Source: Solobacterium sp. (lineage in GTDB: Bacteria; Bacillota_I; Bacilli_A; Erysipelotrichales; Erysipelotrichaceae). Taken from it: a stretch of DNA of 54,155 bases. The position numbers were made by a program, and so were the translations under genes. This document shows, piece by piece, positions 34,800 to 43,427 of the stretch. The notes under the pieces are model-generated. The model saw nothing but the letters and a program-made list of their open reading frames with translations. It was not told the origin of the DNA and did not search any database. Position 1 is the stretch's first letter; each line of letters starts with the position of its first letter. The stretch spans positions 1 through 54,155 of the forward strand of contig JABZMB010000005.1 of assembly GCA_015256455.1 (NCBI GenBank). Direction: 5' to 3'.

Positions 34800-34985
34800 A
34801 TGGCAAAAACAAGTTTAAAAGTTAAGCAGTCACGTCCTGCTAAGTTCTCCACACGCGAGTACACACGTTGCGAGAGATGTGGACGTCCACATTCAGTATT
34901 AAGAAAGTACAAACTATGCCGTATCTGCTTCCGTGAATTGGCTTATAAGGGCCAGATTCCTGGAGTTAAGAAGGCAAGCTGGTAA
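34800..34985 (+). CDS. rpsZ: Ribosomal protein S14, zinc-binding type Z
   Basis: A 61-residue S14 with two CxxC pairs (CERCGRPH and CRICFREL) that bind zinc. This is the short C-plus form common in Firmicutes; a zinc-free paralog is not in the window. Confidence 0.97.
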   Translation: MAKTSLKVKQSRPAKFSTREYTRCERCGRPHSVLRKYKLCRICFRELAYKGQIPGVKKASW

Positions 34986-34999
34986 GGAGGTAGCACGAG

Positions 35000-35389
35000 A
35001 TGAATATGACAGATCCTATTGCTGACATGCTTACAAGAATCCGTAATGGAGTTCAAGCACGCATGACAACAGTTGACGTAGCTCCAGCTTCAAAGGTTAA
35101 GGTTGAAATTGCTAAGATCTTAAAGAGCGAAGGTTACATTGACAACTACGCTGTAACAGGCGAAGGAATTGAAAAGAAGATCGTTGTTACTCTCAAAGAT
35201 GGTCGCGTAATCAGCGGCATCAAGAGAATATCTAAGCCAGGTCTTCGCGTTTATGCTAAGGGTGATGAAATTCCTAAGGTATTAAACGGATTAGGCATTG
35301 CTATCATTTCCACATCAAATGGAATGATGACAGACAAACAAGCACGCAAATTACACATCGGCGGCGAAGTTATCGCTTACGTGTGGTAA
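35000..35389 (+). CDS. rpsH: Ribosomal protein S8
   Basis: A 129-residue 16S rRNA-binding protein. TDPIADMLTRIRNGVQA and the end IGGEVIAYVW are typical. The ATG at 35000 is best spaced from AAGGAGG; the next ATG at 35006 is possible. Confidence 0.98.
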   Translation: MNMTDPIADMLTRIRNGVQARMTTVDVAPASKVKVEIAKILKSEGYIDNYAVTGEGIEKKIVVTLKDGRVISGIKRISKPGLRVYAKGDEIPKVLNGLGIAIISTSNGMMTDKQARKLHIGGEVIAYVW

Positions 35390-35409
35390 TTAGAGAAAGG
35401 AAATAAAAA

Positions 35410-35958
35410 ATGTCACGTATCGGAAATAAAGCGATTACCGTTCCTGCTGGCGTAGAAATTACTGTCGGTGCAGGTAATGAGGTGACTGTAAAAGGCCCTA
35501 AGGGAACACTGACTAAGAAGTTCTCTCCATTGATGGAGATCAGTGTGGACGAAGGTATCGCTACAGTTAAGCGTCCAAATGAAGAGAAACATACAAAGCA
35601 GTTACATGGTACAACTCGTGCCTTGCTAGCTTCCATGGTTGAAGGTGTTCACACAGGCTTTGTTAAGAAGATGAAGATTGTAGGTATTGGTTACCGTGCA
35701 GCTTTATCAGGTAATAAACTAACTCTTAATGTTGGTTTCTCACACCCAGTAGAATTTGAAGTACCATCAGATGTTAAGGTTGAAGTACCAGATGCTGCAT
35801 CCATTAACGTAAGTGGTATTGACAAGCAGATTGTTGGTCAGTTCGCAGCAGTAGTTAGAGCTACTAAGAAGCCAGAACCATACGGTGGAAAGGGTATTCG
35901 TTATGTTGACGAAGTTGTTCGCCGTAAGGAAGGTAAGACTGCAGCTGCCAAGAAGTAA
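35410..35958 (+). CDS. rplF: Ribosomal protein L6
   Basis: A 182-residue protein near the factor-binding site. MSRIGNKAITVPAGVEI and PEPYGGKGIRYVDEVVRRKE are diagnostic. The ribosome binding site is AAAGGAAA. Confidence 0.98.
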   Translation: MSRIGNKAITVPAGVEITVGAGNEVTVKGPKGTLTKKFSPLMEISVDEGIATVKRPNEEKHTKQLHGTTRALLASMVEGVHTGFVKKMKIVGIGYRAALSGNKLTLNVGFSHPVEFEVPSDVKVEVPDAASINVSGIDKQIVGQFAAVVRATKKPEPYGGKGIRYVDEVVRRKEGKTAAAKK

Positions 35959-35978
35959 GGGAAAGGAGAGACTAAGTA

Positions 35979-36335
35979 ATGATTAAATTAGCAAATAAAA
36001 ATGCAGAACGTATTCGTCGTCATAAGCGTGTACGTAACGTCGTAAACGGTACTCCTGAGTGCCCAAGACTAAATGTATTCCGTTCCAATGCAAACATCTA
36101 TGCACAGGTAATTGATGATACAACAGGTACAACTTTATGTGCTGTAAGTTCTCTTGAATTAAAGCTTGAGAATGGTGGAAACATCGAAGCAGCTAAGAAG
36201 GTTGGCGCAGCTATCGCTAACAAGTGCAAAGAAGCTAAGATCGAAGCAGTACGTTTCGACCGTGGCGGTTATGTATATCACGGAAGAGTCCAGGCTTTAG
36301 CTGATGCAGCTAGAGAAGCTGGCTTGAAGTTCTAA
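35979..36335 (+). CDS. rplR: Ribosomal protein L18
   Basis: A 118-residue 5S rRNA-binding protein; RRHKRVRNVVNGTPECPRL and FDRGGYVYHGRVQALADAAR are visible. The ribosome binding site is AAAGGAGAG. Confidence 0.98.
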   Translation: MIKLANKNAERIRRHKRVRNVVNGTPECPRLNVFRSNANIYAQVIDDTTGTTLCAVSSLELKLENGGNIEAAKKVGAAIANKCKEAKIEAVRFDRGGYVYHGRVQALADAAREAGLKF

Positions 36336-36351
36336 GGAAGGAGAGTACGAA

Positions 36352-36870
36352 ATGCAGAACGATAAGAAGAGTTTCAAGAAACGCGAACCAAAAGAGTTCG
36401 AAGAAGTAGTAGTCTCCATTAACCGTGTCAGCAAGACTGTAAAGGGTGGACGTAGAATGCGCTTTGCAGCACTAGTTGTTGTTGGTGATAAGAAGGGTAG
36501 AATCGGATTCGGTATGGGTAAAGCAGCTGAAGTTCCAGATGCTATCAAGAAGGCTACAGAAGCAGCTACAAAGAATGTATTCAGCGTTAACCTCGTTGAT
36601 AACTACCGTACAGTTCCACATGCAATTAAGGGTAAGCACAGTTCAACAACTGTATTCTTAGCTCCAGCTGCACCTGGTACTGGTGTTATCGCCGGTGGTG
36701 AAGTACGTTCCGTATTAGAGCTTGCTGGTGTATCTGATGTCCTTTCTAAGGTTATCGGTTCACGTACACCTGTCAATGTTGTTTACGCAACATTAGAAGC
36801 ATTAAAGGGTATGCGTACAGTAGATGAAATTGCTAAGACTCGCGATAAGAAAGTCGCTGAGATTCGATAA
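36352..36870 (+). CDS. rpsE: Ribosomal protein S5
   Basis: A 172-residue decoding-fidelity protein. RVSKTVKGGRRMRFAALVVV and GKAAEVPDAIKKA are typical. Only 11 bases separate it from rplO; rpmD, which usually lies between them, is missing. Confidence 0.98.
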   Translation: MQNDKKSFKKREPKEFEEVVVSINRVSKTVKGGRRMRFAALVVVGDKKGRIGFGMGKAAEVPDAIKKATEAATKNVFSVNLVDNYRTVPHAIKGKHSSTTVFLAPAAPGTGVIAGGEVRSVLELAGVSDVLSKVIGSRTPVNVVYATLEALKGMRTVDEIAKTRDKKVAEIR

Positions 36871-36881
36871 GGAGGGTCCTG

Positions 36882-37322
36882 ATGAAACTAAATGAATTAA
36901 CATATACAGAAGGTTCCCGCTCTAACAGAAAGAGAATCGGTCGTGGCCAAGGTTCCGGTACAGGTAAGACTTCCGGAAAGGGTAACAAAGGCCAGAACGC
37001 TCGTAGCGGCGGTGGTGTTGCGATTGGATTTGAAGGTGGACAGACACCATTCTTCAAGAGAATGCCTAAGAGAGGTTTCACAAACTATACTCGCAAGGAG
37101 TATGCAATTGTTAACGTTGAGGACTTAAACAAGTTCGAAGATGGCGTAACAGTTGATTACGAAGCTCTTAAGGCTGCAGGCCTTGTTAAGAAGCACCTCG
37201 ATGGTGTTAAGGTACTTGGTTGCGGTAAGCTTGAGAAGAAACTCACTGTTAAGGCTGAGAAGTTCTCAAAGACAGCACAGAGTGCTATTGAAGCAGCAGG
37301 CGGAAAAGTAGAGGTTCTCTAA
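36882..37322 (+). CDS. rplO: Ribosomal protein L15
   Basis: A 146-residue assembly protein. The glycine-rich basic N-terminus (RKRIGRGQGSGTGKTSGKG) is diagnostic. SecY starts 2 bases after its stop. Confidence 0.98.
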   Translation: MKLNELTYTEGSRSNRKRIGRGQGSGTGKTSGKGNKGQNARSGGGVAIGFEGGQTPFFKRMPKRGFTNYTRKEYAIVNVEDLNKFEDGVTVDYEALKAAGLVKKHLDGVKVLGCGKLEKKLTVKAEKFSKTAQSAIEAAGGKVEVL

Positions 37323-37323
37323 T

Positions 37324-38607
37324 ATGATGCATACGTTCGTCAGCTTGTTTAAGAATAAGGAAACTCGCAATAGAATATTCTTTACTTTAGCAATGCTGCT
37401 GATCTATCGCGTCGGAGCTGCTCTACCTGTTCCGGGTGTTAACACGGAAACGCTAGCTCAATCACTTGCAAATAACTCACTACTCAGCATTATGAATATG
37501 CTGGGTGGTGGTGCACTTGAAAGATTATCCATCTTTGCGATGGGTGTCACACCATATATCACAGCAAGTATCATCATTCAGTTGTTATCCATGGATGTTA
37601 TTCCGTCATTAACGGAACTGACAAAATCTGGACAGACAGGTCGAATGAAAATTGAACGAATTACTAGATACCTAGGAGTTGTATTGGCATTTGTTCAAGC
37701 ATATTCCTTGGTATATGGATTCGATAAGCAGTATAGAGTCCTGACAAATGCAAATCTTTCAGGTTACTTATATACTGCTACCGTCATGACTGCGGGATCC
37801 ATGTTCCTCATCTGGATTGGTGACCGTATTTCAATGAAGGGTATCGGTAATGGTTTATCCATTATCATCTTCGCGGGTATTGTTTCTAATATGCCAGCAG
37901 CGTTCATGCAGGTATATCAGATTCTTGCTGGTGGAACAACACAAGGTGAACTATTCAATGGAATTCTACAGTTCGCATTGTATTGCGTCCTATATCTAGC
38001 GGTTGTTGTATTCGTAGTTATTATGGAGACAGCAGTACGTAAGATTCCTATCCAGTACACAAACAGTTCCGCAGCACGTAGTGGTAGCGATATTACATTC
38101 TTACCACTCAAAATTAATAGTGCATCCGTAATTCCTGTCATTTTTGCACAGAGTATTATGATGGCTCCACAGATCGTAATTAGTTTTATTAATACTGACC
38201 TGTATAATAAACTAAACCAGTGGCTCTCATTGAGTACACCAACCGGTCTTGGACTCTATGCAGTATTAACAATCCTGTTCACATTCTTCTATACTGACTT
38301 GCAGGTAGATCCAGAAAAGGTTGCCGAAAACCTTGGTAAGTCTGGTGCTTATATTCCTGGTATTCGTCCAGGTAATGAGACAAAGACATATCTGCATAAG
38401 GTATTGAACCGAATTACAGTACTTGGCGCAATTGGATTGACACTAATTGCTGTAGTTCCTTATTTACTAACCATGTTTACTCCACTATCCCAAGCAACTG
38501 CTGTAGGTGGAACTGGTATCATCATTGTTGTCGGTGTCGCAATGGAAACTGTTAAACAATTGAAGGGTCAGTTAACACAGAAGTCATACAAGGGATTCTT
38601 GAGATAA
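37324..38607 (+). CDS. secY: Preprotein translocase subunit SecY
   Basis: A 427-residue channel subunit with ten hydrophobic segments. Visible: LPVPGVN in the first loop, AMGVTPYITASIIIQLL, and the cytoplasmic loop LGKSGAYIPGIRPGNET. The ribosome binding site is weak, so translation is probably coupled to rplO. Confidence 0.97.
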   Translation: MMHTFVSLFKNKETRNRIFFTLAMLLIYRVGAALPVPGVNTETLAQSLANNSLLSIMNMLGGGALERLSIFAMGVTPYITASIIIQLLSMDVIPSLTELTKSGQTGRMKIERITRYLGVVLAFVQAYSLVYGFDKQYRVLTNANLSGYLYTATVMTAGSMFLIWIGDRISMKGIGNGLSIIIFAGIVSNMPAAFMQVYQILAGGTTQGELFNGILQFALYCVLYLAVVVFVVIMETAVRKIPIQYTNSSAARSGSDITFLPLKINSASVIPVIFAQSIMMAPQIVISFINTDLYNKLNQWLSLSTPTGLGLYAVLTILFTFFYTDLQVDPEKVAENLGKSGAYIPGIRPGNETKTYLHKVLNRITVLGAIGLTLIAVVPYLLTMFTPLSQATAVGGTGIIIVVGVAMETVKQLKGQLTQKSYKGFLR

Positions 38608-38629
38608 GTTTGGAAAGAGGCAATAAGAT

Positions 38630-39280
38630 ATGAATATTCTGATCATGGGTCCTGCTGGAGCAGGAAAAGGCACAATGTCTGACCTAATCCTAAAGGAATA
38701 CAATATCGCACACATCTCTACTGGCGATATGCTAAGAGAGAATGTGCGTAATAGCACAGCTTTAGGCCTAGAGGCTCAAAGTTATATGAATCAAGGTAAA
38801 CTTGTACCAGATGATTTAATTAACGCAATGGTTGAAGATCGTATTCAACAACCAGACTGCGCAAATGGTTATCTCTTAGATGGCTTCCCACGTACATTAG
38901 TACAGGCTGAAGTCTTCGACAAGATTGCTGAGAAGATTGGAAAAGAAGTTGATGCAGTTATCGACTTACAGGTGAAGTTCGAAATTCTTGAAGAAAGAAT
39001 TACAGGACGTCGCATCTGTCCAAAGTGCGGGGCAATTTATCATATTCATAATCATCCAAGTAAAGTTGAAGGCGTATGTGATGTTTGCGAAAGTGAGCTT
39101 CAACAGCGTAAAGACGATACAGTTGAACAACTAAAAGTTCGTATGGAAGCTTATGAATCAAGTACAAAACCGGTTATTGATTATTATGATCAAAAGGGTG
39201 TGGTAACACATATTGATGCTGCACAAGCACCGGAAAAAGTATTTGAAGATATTAAAAAAGCTCTTGAGAAGAATGCTTAA
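38630..39280 (+). CDS. adk: Adenylate kinase, zinc-lid type
   Basis: A 216-residue enzyme interconverting AMP, ADP and ATP. The P-loop is GPAGAGKGT (7-15). The LID carries CPKCGAIYH and CDVCES, the four-cysteine zinc site common in Gram-positive adenylate kinases. It lies between secY and infA; map is absent at its usual place after adk. Confidence 0.96.
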   Translation: MNILIMGPAGAGKGTMSDLILKEYNIAHISTGDMLRENVRNSTALGLEAQSYMNQGKLVPDDLINAMVEDRIQQPDCANGYLLDGFPRTLVQAEVFDKIAEKIGKEVDAVIDLQVKFEILEERITGRRICPKCGAIYHIHNHPSKVEGVCDVCESELQQRKDDTVEQLKVRMEAYESSTKPVIDYYDQKGVVTHIDAAQAPEKVFEDIKKALEKNA

Positions 39281-39287
39281 AAATATT

Positions 39288-39323
39288 GAGTTGGAAAGGG
39301 ATTGATTTCCCTTTCCAGAACTC
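39288..39323 (+). promoter_or_regulatory. Hairpin in the adk-infA gap
   Basis: GGAAAGGG (39293-39300), loop ATTGATTT, CCCTTTCC (39309-39316), extended by GAGTT/AACTC across a two-base AG bulge. No T-run follows, so it is not a classical terminator; it may be a processing or control element before infA. Confidence 0.55.
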
Positions 39324-39343
39324 ATATAAAGAAAGTGAGTAAG

Positions 39344-39562
39344 ATGAGCAAACAGGACGTTATTGAAATTGATGGCATTGTGGAAGAAACACTTCCAAAT
39401 GCAAATTTCCTGGTGAAGCTTCAAAATGGTCACGAGATCCGTGCCCACGTTGCTGGTAAAATCCGTATGAACTACATTCGCATTTTACCGGGAGACCGGG
39501 TCACCGTTGAGATTTCACCATATGATTTAACACGTGGGCGAATTACCTACAGACATAAGTAA
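39344..39562 (+). CDS. infA: Translation initiation factor IF-1
   Basis: A 72-residue OB-fold protein that binds the 30S A site. MSKQDVIEIDGIVEETLPNA and HVAGKIRMNYIRILPGDRV are diagnostic. The start at 39344 gives the exact family length; the upstream in-frame start at 39302 would read through the hairpin. Confidence 0.97.
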   Translation: MSKQDVIEIDGIVEETLPNANFLVKLQNGHEIRAHVAGKIRMNYIRILPGDRVTVEISPYDLTRGRITYRHK

Positions 39563-39598
39563 AAGTTTTTGGTAGAATTGTCCAGGAGGCAAATAAAA

Positions 39599-39712
39599 AT
39601 GAAAGTAAGACCATCTGTAAAACCAATTTGTGATAAGTGCAGAGTGATCAAGCGCAAGGGCGTTGTTATGGTCATCTGCGAAAACCCTAAGCATAAGCAG
39701 AGACAGGGTTAA
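39599..39712 (+). CDS. rpmJ: Ribosomal protein L36
   Basis: A 37-residue protein beginning MKVRPSVKPICDKCRVIKRK. Zinc ligands C11, C14, C27 and H32 are present (C-plus form). The ribosome binding site is AGGAGG and it lies between infA and rpsM as in most bacteria. Confidence 0.97.
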   Translation: MKVRPSVKPICDKCRVIKRKGVVMVICENPKHKQRQG

Positions 39713-39733
39713 TTAAAGGGAGGATAACTAAAT

Positions 39734-40099
39734 ATGCCACGTTTTGCTGGTGTCGATATTCCGCGTAACAAAGTTATCGGCGTATCATTGACATACATTT
39801 ATGGAATCGGCCCTACAACAGCTAAGAATATCCTTGCTGCTTGTGGAATCGACGAAAACACACGTACAAACGACTTAACGGATGCACAGGAAACTGCAAT
39901 CCGTGAAAAGATTGATGCTATTAAGACTGAGGGTGACCTCCGCCGTGATAGAGCATTAGATATCAAGCGACTAATGGAAATCGGTTCATACCGTGGAATC
40001 CGTCACAGAAAAGGATTACCAGTTCGCGGACAACGTACACGTACAAACGCTCGTACAAGAAAAGGTCCACGTCGTACTGTCGCTAATAAGAAGAAGTAA
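39734..40099 (+). CDS. rpsM: Ribosomal protein S13
   Basis: A 121-residue small-subunit head protein; ARFAGVDIPRNK-like start, RHRKGLPVRGQRTRTNARTR and basic tail are typical. It opens the alpha part of the superoperon. Confidence 0.98.
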   Translation: MPRFAGVDIPRNKVIGVSLTYIYGIGPTTAKNILAACGIDENTRTNDLTDAQETAIREKIDAIKTEGDLRRDRALDIKRLMEIGSYRGIRHRKGLPVRGQRTRTNARTRKGPRRTVANKKK

Positions 40100-40111
40100 T
40101 AGGAGGGTATA

Positions 40112-40516
40112 ATGGCAGCTAACACAAAGAAAAAAGGCGCTGTGATTCGTAAGAAGAAGGCCCGCCGCAATGTAGCAAAAGGTATTGCTCATATTCATTC
40201 AACATTCAACAACACAATCGTTACTATTTCTGACGAAGCAGGTAACGTTATTTCTTGGAGCTCAGCTGGTGCTTTAGGATATAAGGGTTCACGTAAGTCT
40301 ACTCCTTATGTTGCACAGTTATGCGCTGAAGCAGCTGGTAAAGCAGCTGTTCAACAGGGTATGAAGAGCGTAGAAGTAAATGTTAAGGGACCAGGTGCTG
40401 GTCGTGAATCAGCAGTTCGTTCTTTACAGACAGCAGGTTTAGAGATTACCGTTATTAATGATGTAACACCAATCCCTCATAACGGATGCCGTCCGCCAAA
40501 GAGACCGCGTGGTTAA
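40112..40516 (+). CDS. rpsK: Ribosomal protein S11
   Basis: A 134-residue platform protein; IAHIHSTFNNTIVTISD and the end TPIPHNGCRPPKRPRG are diagnostic. It has an AGGAGG ribosome binding site. Confidence 0.98.
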   Translation: MAANTKKKGAVIRKKKARRNVAKGIAHIHSTFNNTIVTISDEAGNVISWSSAGALGYKGSRKSTPYVAQLCAEAAGKAAVQQGMKSVEVNVKGPGAGRESAVRSLQTAGLEITVINDVTPIPHNGCRPPKRPRG

Positions 40517-40540
40517 TCATTAGAACAGGAGGATTGAAGC

Positions 40541-41500
40541 ATGCAAAAATTTGAACGCGCCGATTTCGAAGTACAGGAATACGTAGAATCTGAAAATTAT
40601 GGTAAGTTTGTCCTTTCTCCATTAGAGAGAGGATTTGGTACAACAATCGGGAATGCGCTTCGCAGGGTCCTACTTTCATCTCTACCGGGAGCCGCAGTAT
40701 TCTCCATCAAGGTTGATGGCGTATACCACGAATTTACATCTATCCCAGGTGTGAGAGAAGACGTTTCCATGATTATCTTGCAGTTAAAGCAGTTAGTCAT
40801 GAAGATTGAGGACGATGAGGTCTATACATTACAGATCTCTGCGAAGGGACCATGCACAATCACTGCTGGTGATATTATTTGCCCAGCTCAAGTTGAAGTT
40901 ATTAACAAAGACTTGGAGATTGCGCACCTAGAAAAAGATGTAACATTAGAGATGGAATTAAAGGCTAAGAATGGCCGTGGTTATATTAGTGCTGATTTAA
41001 ACAAGCAACTAAACCAAGGTTCCTCTCAAGGAATTGGTACAGTATTTACTGACTCTATTTACACACCAGTTGAAAAAGTTGCTTACAACGTTGAACCAAC
41101 ACGTGTAGGTGAAGATGTTAAATATGATGCTGTTACACTCGAAGTTTGGACAGATGGTTCCATCAATCCACAGAAGGCGATTGCAATGGCAGCTAAGATT
41201 TTAATTGATCACTTAGATATCGTTGCTGGTATTAACGATGAAGTACTACAAATGGATGAAGTACTTAAGGAAGGTAATACAGAGCAGCCAAGCAAGGGAC
41301 AGCAGATGATGATTGAAGATCTTGACTTATCTGTACGTTCTTACAACTGCTTAAAACGTGCCGGAATTCAGACAGTTGATGAACTGACACAAAAGACCGA
41401 GGATGAAATGATGAGAGTCCGTAACCTCGGTAAGAAATCATTAAAAGAGGTTAAGGATAAGCTCATTGAACTTGGTTTGGGCTTCAAATCCTTTGATTAA
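40541..41500 (+). CDS. rpoA: RNA polymerase alpha subunit
   Basis: A 319-residue subunit. The N-terminal dimerisation domain is recognised from PLERGFGTTIGNALRRVLLSSLPG; the C-terminal domain (about 250-315; LSVRSYNCLKRAGIQTVDEL) binds UP elements and activators. It has a strong ribosome binding site and usual operon position. Confidence 0.98.
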   Translation: MQKFERADFEVQEYVESENYGKFVLSPLERGFGTTIGNALRRVLLSSLPGAAVFSIKVDGVYHEFTSIPGVREDVSMIILQLKQLVMKIEDDEVYTLQISAKGPCTITAGDIICPAQVEVINKDLEIAHLEKDVTLEMELKAKNGRGYISADLNKQLNQGSSQGIGTVFTDSIYTPVEKVAYNVEPTRVGEDVKYDAVTLEVWTDGSINPQKAIAMAAKILIDHLDIVAGINDEVLQMDEVLKEGNTEQPSKGQQMMIEDLDLSVRSYNCLKRAGIQTVDELTQKTEDEMMRVRNLGKKSLKEVKDKLIELGLGFKSFD

Positions 41501-41514
41501 CAGGAGGAACGTTT

Positions 41515-41877
41515 ATGTGGAATCGTAAATTTGGCAGAAATGCTGATCACCGCAAAGCTATGTTGAGAAACTTAGCTACTTCTGTCATCATGTATGGCAA
41601 GGTAGAAACAACAGAAGCTAAAGCTAAAGATATGAGATCTGTAGTTGACGAGTTAATCACTTTAGGTAAGAAGGGTGATTTAGCTGCTCGTCGTCAAGCT
41701 GCTGCTTTCGTAAGAAATGTTGTAGCTGATGAGAAGACAGGACAGACAGTATTAAAGAAGTTATTTGAAGAAGTAGCTCCTAAGTATGCTGATCGTAAGG
41801 GTGGATACACACGTGTTGTTAAGACAGGTGTTCGCCGTGGCGATGCTGCTCCAATGGCTTATATCGAATTAGTTTAA
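41515..41877 (+). CDS. rplQ: Ribosomal protein L17
   Basis: A 120-residue large-subunit protein and last gene of the superoperon. RKFGRNADHRKAMLRNLATS and the end RRGDAAPMAYIELV are typical. A terminator follows at once. Confidence 0.98.
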   Translation: MWNRKFGRNADHRKAMLRNLATSVIMYGKVETTEAKAKDMRSVVDELITLGKKGDLAARRQAAAFVRNVVADEKTGQTVLKKLFEEVAPKYADRKGGYTRVVKTGVRRGDAAPMAYIELV

Positions 41878-41887
41878 TCAAAAAGAT

Positions 41888-41921
41888 AGACCGTATATCA
41901 ATGATATATGGTCTTTTTTTA
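41888..41921 (+). terminator. Terminator of the ribosomal superoperon
   Basis: AGACCGTATAT (41888-41898) pairs with ATATATGGTCT (41904-41914) with one G-U, followed by T7. Confidence 0.92.
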
Positions 41922-41967
41922 TCTTAAGATTTGATGGCTTTCTATCGTATAAGAGTTTAAAGATTGA

Positions 41968-41973
41968 TATAAT
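41968..41973 (+). promoter_or_regulatory. -10 box of the 41982 lipoprotein gene
   Basis: A perfect TATAAT ends 8 bases before the ATG, so any leader would be only about two bases. No ribosome binding site and no convincing -35 are visible. Confidence 0.4.
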
Positions 41974-41981
41974 AATTACAT

Positions 41982-43139
41982 ATGAAAATGATAAAAATAT
42001 TATGTGTTACTGCACTATTATTGGCAGGATGTAGTCAGCGCACTATACAACAATCAAATGTAGAACAAACGGTTCAGGCAGATGATTCTACACTAGGAGA
42101 ATATACTACAGCATTAAAAAATCGTAAGATTGAATCTTCGTGGACAGTAAGTGTACAGTCAAAATATACGATGACTTATAGTGACAAAACGTTAGATACA
42201 TATCTTATGGATGGAGTATTAGAGGTAGATGGTGATACTGCTCATTATGAGCAACATATCAATGCGGATGGAATGTTATCAGAACTAAATGGTAATTACT
42301 ACGGTGGCAGATTGTATAACACCTATAACTCTGTAAATTACTATGAGGATATGGATTTTAGTAATCTGAAAAAGACGATGCTAGTACCACTTGATCCATA
42401 TGTATTTGAGGCAGAAGATATCGCAGTTATTAAGAAAGATAAAAATGAGTATACGATACAACTTCAAGCAGAACGTGCAAAAGAAATTTTCTTAAATCGA
42501 TATGATTCCTATGGTTTAAAGAATTTTGATTCATTTGATGTCACAAGTAATGAAATTCATGTGTCATTTGATGAAGAACAGCACTATATTAAAGAAATAG
42601 CAGTATTTAACACTACAATCACGACAAACGGACAGGCAGTAAATATCAAATATGAAAGTGAAATAAACTATTTAAAATTTGGTGAAACAACAGTATCTAT
42701 CAGTGATGAAACAAAACAAGCTGAAAGTTCATATGTTTATTACAAAGACATTGATACAAGTTCAATCCAAACGGTAACGACAGATGATGATTCTGAAGAG
42801 GATACAGTTACAGCAACCTTCAAAAAGAGACTAGTTTCACGTCTTAATTACACAAAAGAATCTGAAGATGTCTACAGCAATAAATTCAATGAGAATGAAA
42901 GCTACCGCATTGATTTTGCGAACAAGACATTCACTTATAGCAATCGTTCTATCACCTATGTATATAGTTGGAAAGGTGATAATGGAAGCTTAGGTGCATG
43001 TCAGTATGACTTTAGAAATAATAGTCAAACATCAATCTGCGAAGAAAGTACGGTTGAGTTTATTAAGAAGACAAAATTATTCCTGCAGATGGAATTATAT
43101 TACTGTGGATTATCATTAGAAAAATTGCAGGCTGAATAA
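41982..43139 (+). CDS. Lipoprotein of unknown function
   Basis: A 385-residue protein with a lipoprotein signal (LLAGC, C16) and no recognised domain. The mature part is polar and beta-rich in pattern, with repeated YxS/T stretches; a DDDSEED acidic segment lies near residue 270. It stands after the ribosomal terminator and is followed after 10 bases by the ACT gene, which has a GGAG site, so these may be cotranscribed. The start has no Shine-Dalgarno sequence. Confidence 0.75.
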   Translation: MKMIKILCVTALLLAGCSQRTIQQSNVEQTVQADDSTLGEYTTALKNRKIESSWTVSVQSKYTMTYSDKTLDTYLMDGVLEVDGDTAHYEQHINADGMLSELNGNYYGGRLYNTYNSVNYYEDMDFSNLKKTMLVPLDPYVFEAEDIAVIKKDKNEYTIQLQAERAKEIFLNRYDSYGLKNFDSFDVTSNEIHVSFDEEQHYIKEIAVFNTTITTNGQAVNIKYESEINYLKFGETTVSISDETKQAESSYVYYKDIDTSSIQTVTTDDDSEEDTVTATFKKRLVSRLNYTKESEDVYSNKFNENESYRIDFANKTFTYSNRSITYVYSWKGDNGSLGACQYDFRNNSQTSICEESTVEFIKKTKLFLQMELYYCGLSLEKLQAE

Positions 43140-43149
43140 AGGAGATAAC

Positions 43150-43419
43150 ATGAGAGCAGTTATTACGGTTGTTGGTAAAGATAAACCAGGTATTCTAGCA
43201 TATATTGCTACAAAGTGTGCTGAACGAGAAATTAATATCGTTGATGTTACACAGACGGTATTACAGGATCTATTTACAATGATTATGATTGTAGAAGTAC
43301 CTAGTAATGAAGAAAATTTCCGTAAGGTAGCAGATGATTTAGAGACTGCTGGAAATGAACATCATTTGAAAGTGCATGTCATGCATGAAGATATCTTCAA
43401 TAGCATGCATACAATTTAG
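43150..43419 (+). CDS. ACT domain protein, UPF0237 family
   Basis: An 89-residue single ACT domain (MRAVITVVGKDKPGILAYIA opens it). ACT domains bind small ligands, often amino acids, and regulate partner proteins. It forms a pair with the UPF0210 gene 8 bases downstream, an arrangement widely conserved in Firmicutes and suggesting joint function. Confidence 0.92.
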   Translation: MRAVITVVGKDKPGILAYIATKCAEREINIVDVTQTVLQDLFTMIMIVEVPSNEENFRKVADDLETAGNEHHLKVHVMHEDIFNSMHTI

Positions 43420-43427
43420 GTGGATCT

